A DNA stretch of 42,234 nt from NCBI GenBank assembly GCA_913052635.1, contig CAJXDE010000005.1, positions 1 through 42,234 on the forward strand, read 5' to 3'. The stretch's first letter is position 1. Each line of letters opens with the position of its first letter. The position numbers were made by a program, and so were the translations under genes. A model generated the notes under the pieces. It was not told the origin of the DNA. It saw only the letters and a program-made list of their open reading frames with translations, and made no database searches. Shown piece by piece: positions 40,346-42,234 of the stretch. This DNA is from an uncultured Halieaceae bacterium (lineage in GTDB: Bacteria > Pseudomonadota > Gammaproteobacteria > Pseudomonadales > Halieaceae).

Positions 40346-41960
40346 CGCTGTTGCTGAAGGCCAGCTCAGGGAAGCCGCCGTCTGCTGACTCGCGTAACTT
40401 GTCATAGTAGATATGCGCGCCACCGAAGTAGACCAGTACGCGCGGCTTTCTTTGCTCGAGGTTGGCGCCCATCATCCATGAGTTCACCTTGTCTCCCTGA
40501 GCCATCAGAGTCTGCTCGTGAATTTCGGCGGTGTGCGCTGACCACTCGTCTTCTGCCTCCTCGCTTGGCTGGAAGAGGTCATAGCCCTCTGACTCCATCT
40601 TTTGGATGCAGTCCGTGATGTAGGCCACGTTCTGCTCGATGGAGGTTGGCAGGTTGGCGAAGGGAGCCTGAGGGCCAGTAATCATGAAGAAGTTGGGATA
40701 GCCGGCAGCATAGACGCCCATGATGGACTTGGACTCTTCGTCCCACTTTTCGCGCAGGGTGTGGCCGTCGCTGCCGCGGATATCGATCGCTTCCAGCGCG
40801 CCGGTGTAGGCCTGGAAACCAGTTGCCAAGACGATGATGTCAAACTCGTAGAGGTTCTCGGTCGTCTGAATGCCGGTCTCGGTGACTTCTTCAATCGGCT
40901 CGCGATCCTTGATGTCCACAAGCTTCACGTTGTCGCGGTTAAAAGTCTCGTAGTAACCGTGATCCAGAGGCGGGCGCTTGGCAAAGAGCGGATAGCCCTT
41001 AGGCGTGAGTAGCTCAACCAATTCGGGGTCATCCACCTTCTCAGCGATCTTACTGGTGATGAAGTCAGAGGCCATTTGATTCGCCTCCGCGCTGCCTAGC
41101 AGGTCATCGAATGTCTCAAATACCCAGCGGAAGCTGCCCTTCCAGTGCTCCTCAAAAATGCGTTGCACCTCTTCCGGCGGCGTGTCGACGGCGTTGCGTC
41201 CCGGTGGTTGCTCAAAGGCCATGCCAAACATGTGGTTACGGGCTTTGGCGATGATTTCTTCGTAGTTGTCTTTGATCTCTTTTTCCCACTCGGGCGTCAT
41301 ATCTTTCTGCATGGCGGGCAGTACGAAATTCGGTGTTCGCTGGAATACCGTCACCTGCGCTGCAGTCTTGGCGACCTCTGGCAGCATTTGTACCGTGGTC
41401 GCGCCGGCGCCAATGATGCCGACGCGCTTGCCCGCCACGTTGAGGCCTTCTGGCCATCGCGAGGAGTGGAAGATCGGACCATTAAAGCGGTCTTGCCCAG
41501 CGATGTTGGGTACTACGGGCTGCGAAATCATCCCCATGGCGCTGACAAAGTATTTGGCGGTGTAGGTTTCTCCACCCTGGGTGCGGACGTTCCATAGCCC
41601 CGTCTCGTTGTCGAACTCGGCGCTCTCGACTTCGGTGCTCAGTTGGAACATGGGCCAGAGTGAAAACTTGTCCATGACGAATTTCAGATAGTTCTGTGTC
41701 TCCTCCCAGCCCGAGTAGCGTTTGCTCCAGGACCACTCTTGCAGCACCTCTTTCGAGAAGGTCAAGCAGTAGTAATAGGACTCGCTGTCAGTGGCTGCCC
41801 CGGGGTATTTGTTCCATGCCCACGTGCCGCCCACATCACTGGCTCGGTCAAATACCTTGACGTTAAAGCCGGCTTCCCGAAGGTGGTAGCTCAGCGATAT
41901 GCCGGCAAATCCCGCGCCAACGGCGATCACATCGTAGTCTGCAGAATGGTTGCTGCTCAT
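40338..41960 (-). CDS. flavin monooxygenase (Baeyer-Villiger type)
   Basis: This 540-residue FAD- and NADPH-dependent monooxygenase has an N-terminal FAD site YDVIAVGAGFAGISLSYHLR, GGTWAWNKYPGAATDSESYY, then the Baeyer-Villiger fingerprint FNGPIFHSSRWP. The NADPH site is VGIIGAGATTVQMLPEVA. Enzymes of this group turn ketones into esters or lactones, including cyclic and steroid ketones, in the cytosol. The ATG at 41960 has AGGAGA nine bases upstream and is preferred over an in-frame ATG 18 codons earlier. The gene could follow the Rieske and PQQ steps elsewhere in the window, where ketones may be formed, though it is 23 kb away. Confidence 0.93.
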   Translation of the reverse strand: MSSNHSADYDVIAVGAGFAGISLSYHLREAGFNVKVFDRASDVGGTWAWNKYPGAATDSESYYYCLTFSKEVLQEWSWSKRYSGWEETQNYLKFVMDKFSLWPMFQLSTEVESAEFDNETGLWNVRTQGGETYTAKYFVSAMGMISQPVVPNIAGQDRFNGPIFHSSRWPEGLNVAGKRVGIIGAGATTVQMLPEVAKTAAQVTVFQRTPNFVLPAMQKDMTPEWEKEIKDNYEEIIAKARNHMFGMAFEQPPGRNAVDTPPEEVQRIFEEHWKGSFRWVFETFDDLLGSAEANQMASDFITSKIAEKVDDPELVELLTPKGYPLFAKRPPLDHGYYETFNRDNVKLVDIKDREPIEEVTETGIQTTENLYEFDIIVLATGFQAYTGALEAIDIRGSDGHTLREKWDEESKSIMGVYAAGYPNFFMITGPQAPFANLPTSIEQNVAYITDCIQKMESEGYDLFQPSEEAEDEWSAHTAEIHEQTLMAQGDKVNSWMMGANLEQRKPRVLVYFGGAHIYYDKLRESADGGFPELAFSNSAA

Positions 41961-42062
41961 AGAAATTCTCCTGCTTCCCGGAAACCCTGCCCAGAGGTCA
42001 ATGCTCCAGTACACTCTTTTTTGCTGCGACGCCTGATTTGCGCCGCTGGTTTTTCTTGTCTT

Positions 42063-42114
42063 CTGGCTAATGTCTCAAGCCAGTCTGCGCTAAACTTACT
42101 TGCGTTAAGCAAGT
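42063..42114. promoter_or_regulatory. two palindromes in the monooxygenase divergent promoter region
   Basis: CTGGCT-N9-AGCCAG lies at 42063-42083 and ACTTGC-GTTAA-GCAAGT at 42098-42114. Both are perfect 6-bp dyads, with centres 33 bp apart, in the 215 bp between the two divergent genes. The second has the size and symmetry of a TetR- or LuxR-type operator. Confidence 0.4.
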
Positions 42115-42175
42115 CGCCGATAGCACTATCGCCAAGGCTCTGAACCTTGTCAACGATGACGCCACAATAGAGGTT

Positions 42176-42234
42176 ATGAATATGTCTTCCAATACAACAC
42201 CATCGATCGGAATCGTCGGTGGCACTGGTGATCT
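42176..42234 (+). CDS. Rossmann-fold protein, N-terminus only
   Basis: Only 19 codons lie in the window: MNMSSNTTPSIGIVGGTGD, with an AGAGG ribosome site just upstream. IGIVGGTGDL is a dinucleotide-binding beta-alpha-beta start of the type seen in F420- or NADP-dependent reductases. A second ATG two codons in is possible. It is read divergently from the monooxygenase, so the two may share a regulator. Confidence 0.6.
   Translation, partial: MNMSSNTTPSIGIVGGTGD

Noticed and set aside
1-42234. CRISPR arrays, insertion sequences, prophage or toxin-antitoxin genes
   Set aside because: No regularly spaced repeats, transposase or integrase motifs, or phage structural genes were found on either strand.

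Overview
The window looks like a stretch of chromosome from an aerobic, heterotrophic marine gammaproteobacterium. The gene content (pspB/pspC, ppk1, two Rieske oxygenases, a cytochrome c-PQQ dehydrogenase, a Baeyer-Villiger-type monooxygenase, crotonase-family enzymes, a heterotetrameric sarcosine-oxidase-like operon) and the moderately high GC would fit the OM60/NOR5 (Halieaceae) group. That placement is inferred from style and content, not from any database comparison. There is no CRISPR array, integrase, transposase or phage gene. One tRNA gene (Arg, anticodon UCG) is present.

Layout. 1-5631 (+): the end of a class III aminotransferase, a GT4 glycosyltransferase, pspB-pspC, an alpha/beta hydrolase and polyphosphate kinase. 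5614-8128 (-): a small unknown protein, a Bcr/CflA-type drug-efflux MFS protein and a WYL regulator resembling the CapW/BrxR type, probably one unit. 8169-8757: a divergent control region, tRNA-Arg with its promoter and terminator, and a broken partial copy of the tRNA 3' end. 8758-10017 (+): an orphan polytopic membrane protein.

10029-17840 is a catabolic block: a divergently read MDR-type reductase, then two Rieske oxygenase alpha subunits, each followed by an NTF2/SnoaL-fold protein (one exported, one a tandem fusion), then an exported cytochrome c-PQQ dehydrogenase. Two transporters follow (AGCS amino-acid:cation symporter; MHS-type MFS), then a dienoyl-CoA-isomerase-like crotonase, an ECHDC3-like crotonase with a CoA-binding protein, and an exported arylsulfotransferase-like propeller protein. 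Together they suggest oxidation of a ring- or chain-containing substrate followed by CoA-dependent degradation.

24616-36480 (+) begins with an exported repeat protein, whose leader carries several overlapping inverted repeats, and a two-domain VOC protein. It continues into a tightly coupled operon: aldehyde dehydrogenase, M19 dipeptidase-like protein, a 578-residue protein of unknown family, a short protein that may be half of an Ldh2-type dehydrogenase, a possible 60-residue ORF or structured RNA, and sarcosine-oxidase-like soxB-soxD-soxA-soxG. An Ldh2-family dehydrogenase faces the operon. Several members have lost textbook ligand or catalytic residues (M19 metal ligands, SoxD zinc cysteines, Ldh2 histidines). 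The operon may therefore degrade an N-methylated amino acid or betaine other than sarcosine; this is the best candidate for an undescribed system here.

37584-42234: a PlsC-type acyltransferase, an SDR oxidoreductase, a DHH phosphoesterase-like protein, a flavin monooxygenase, and the first codons of a Rossmann-fold protein read divergently from a promoter region with two palindromes.
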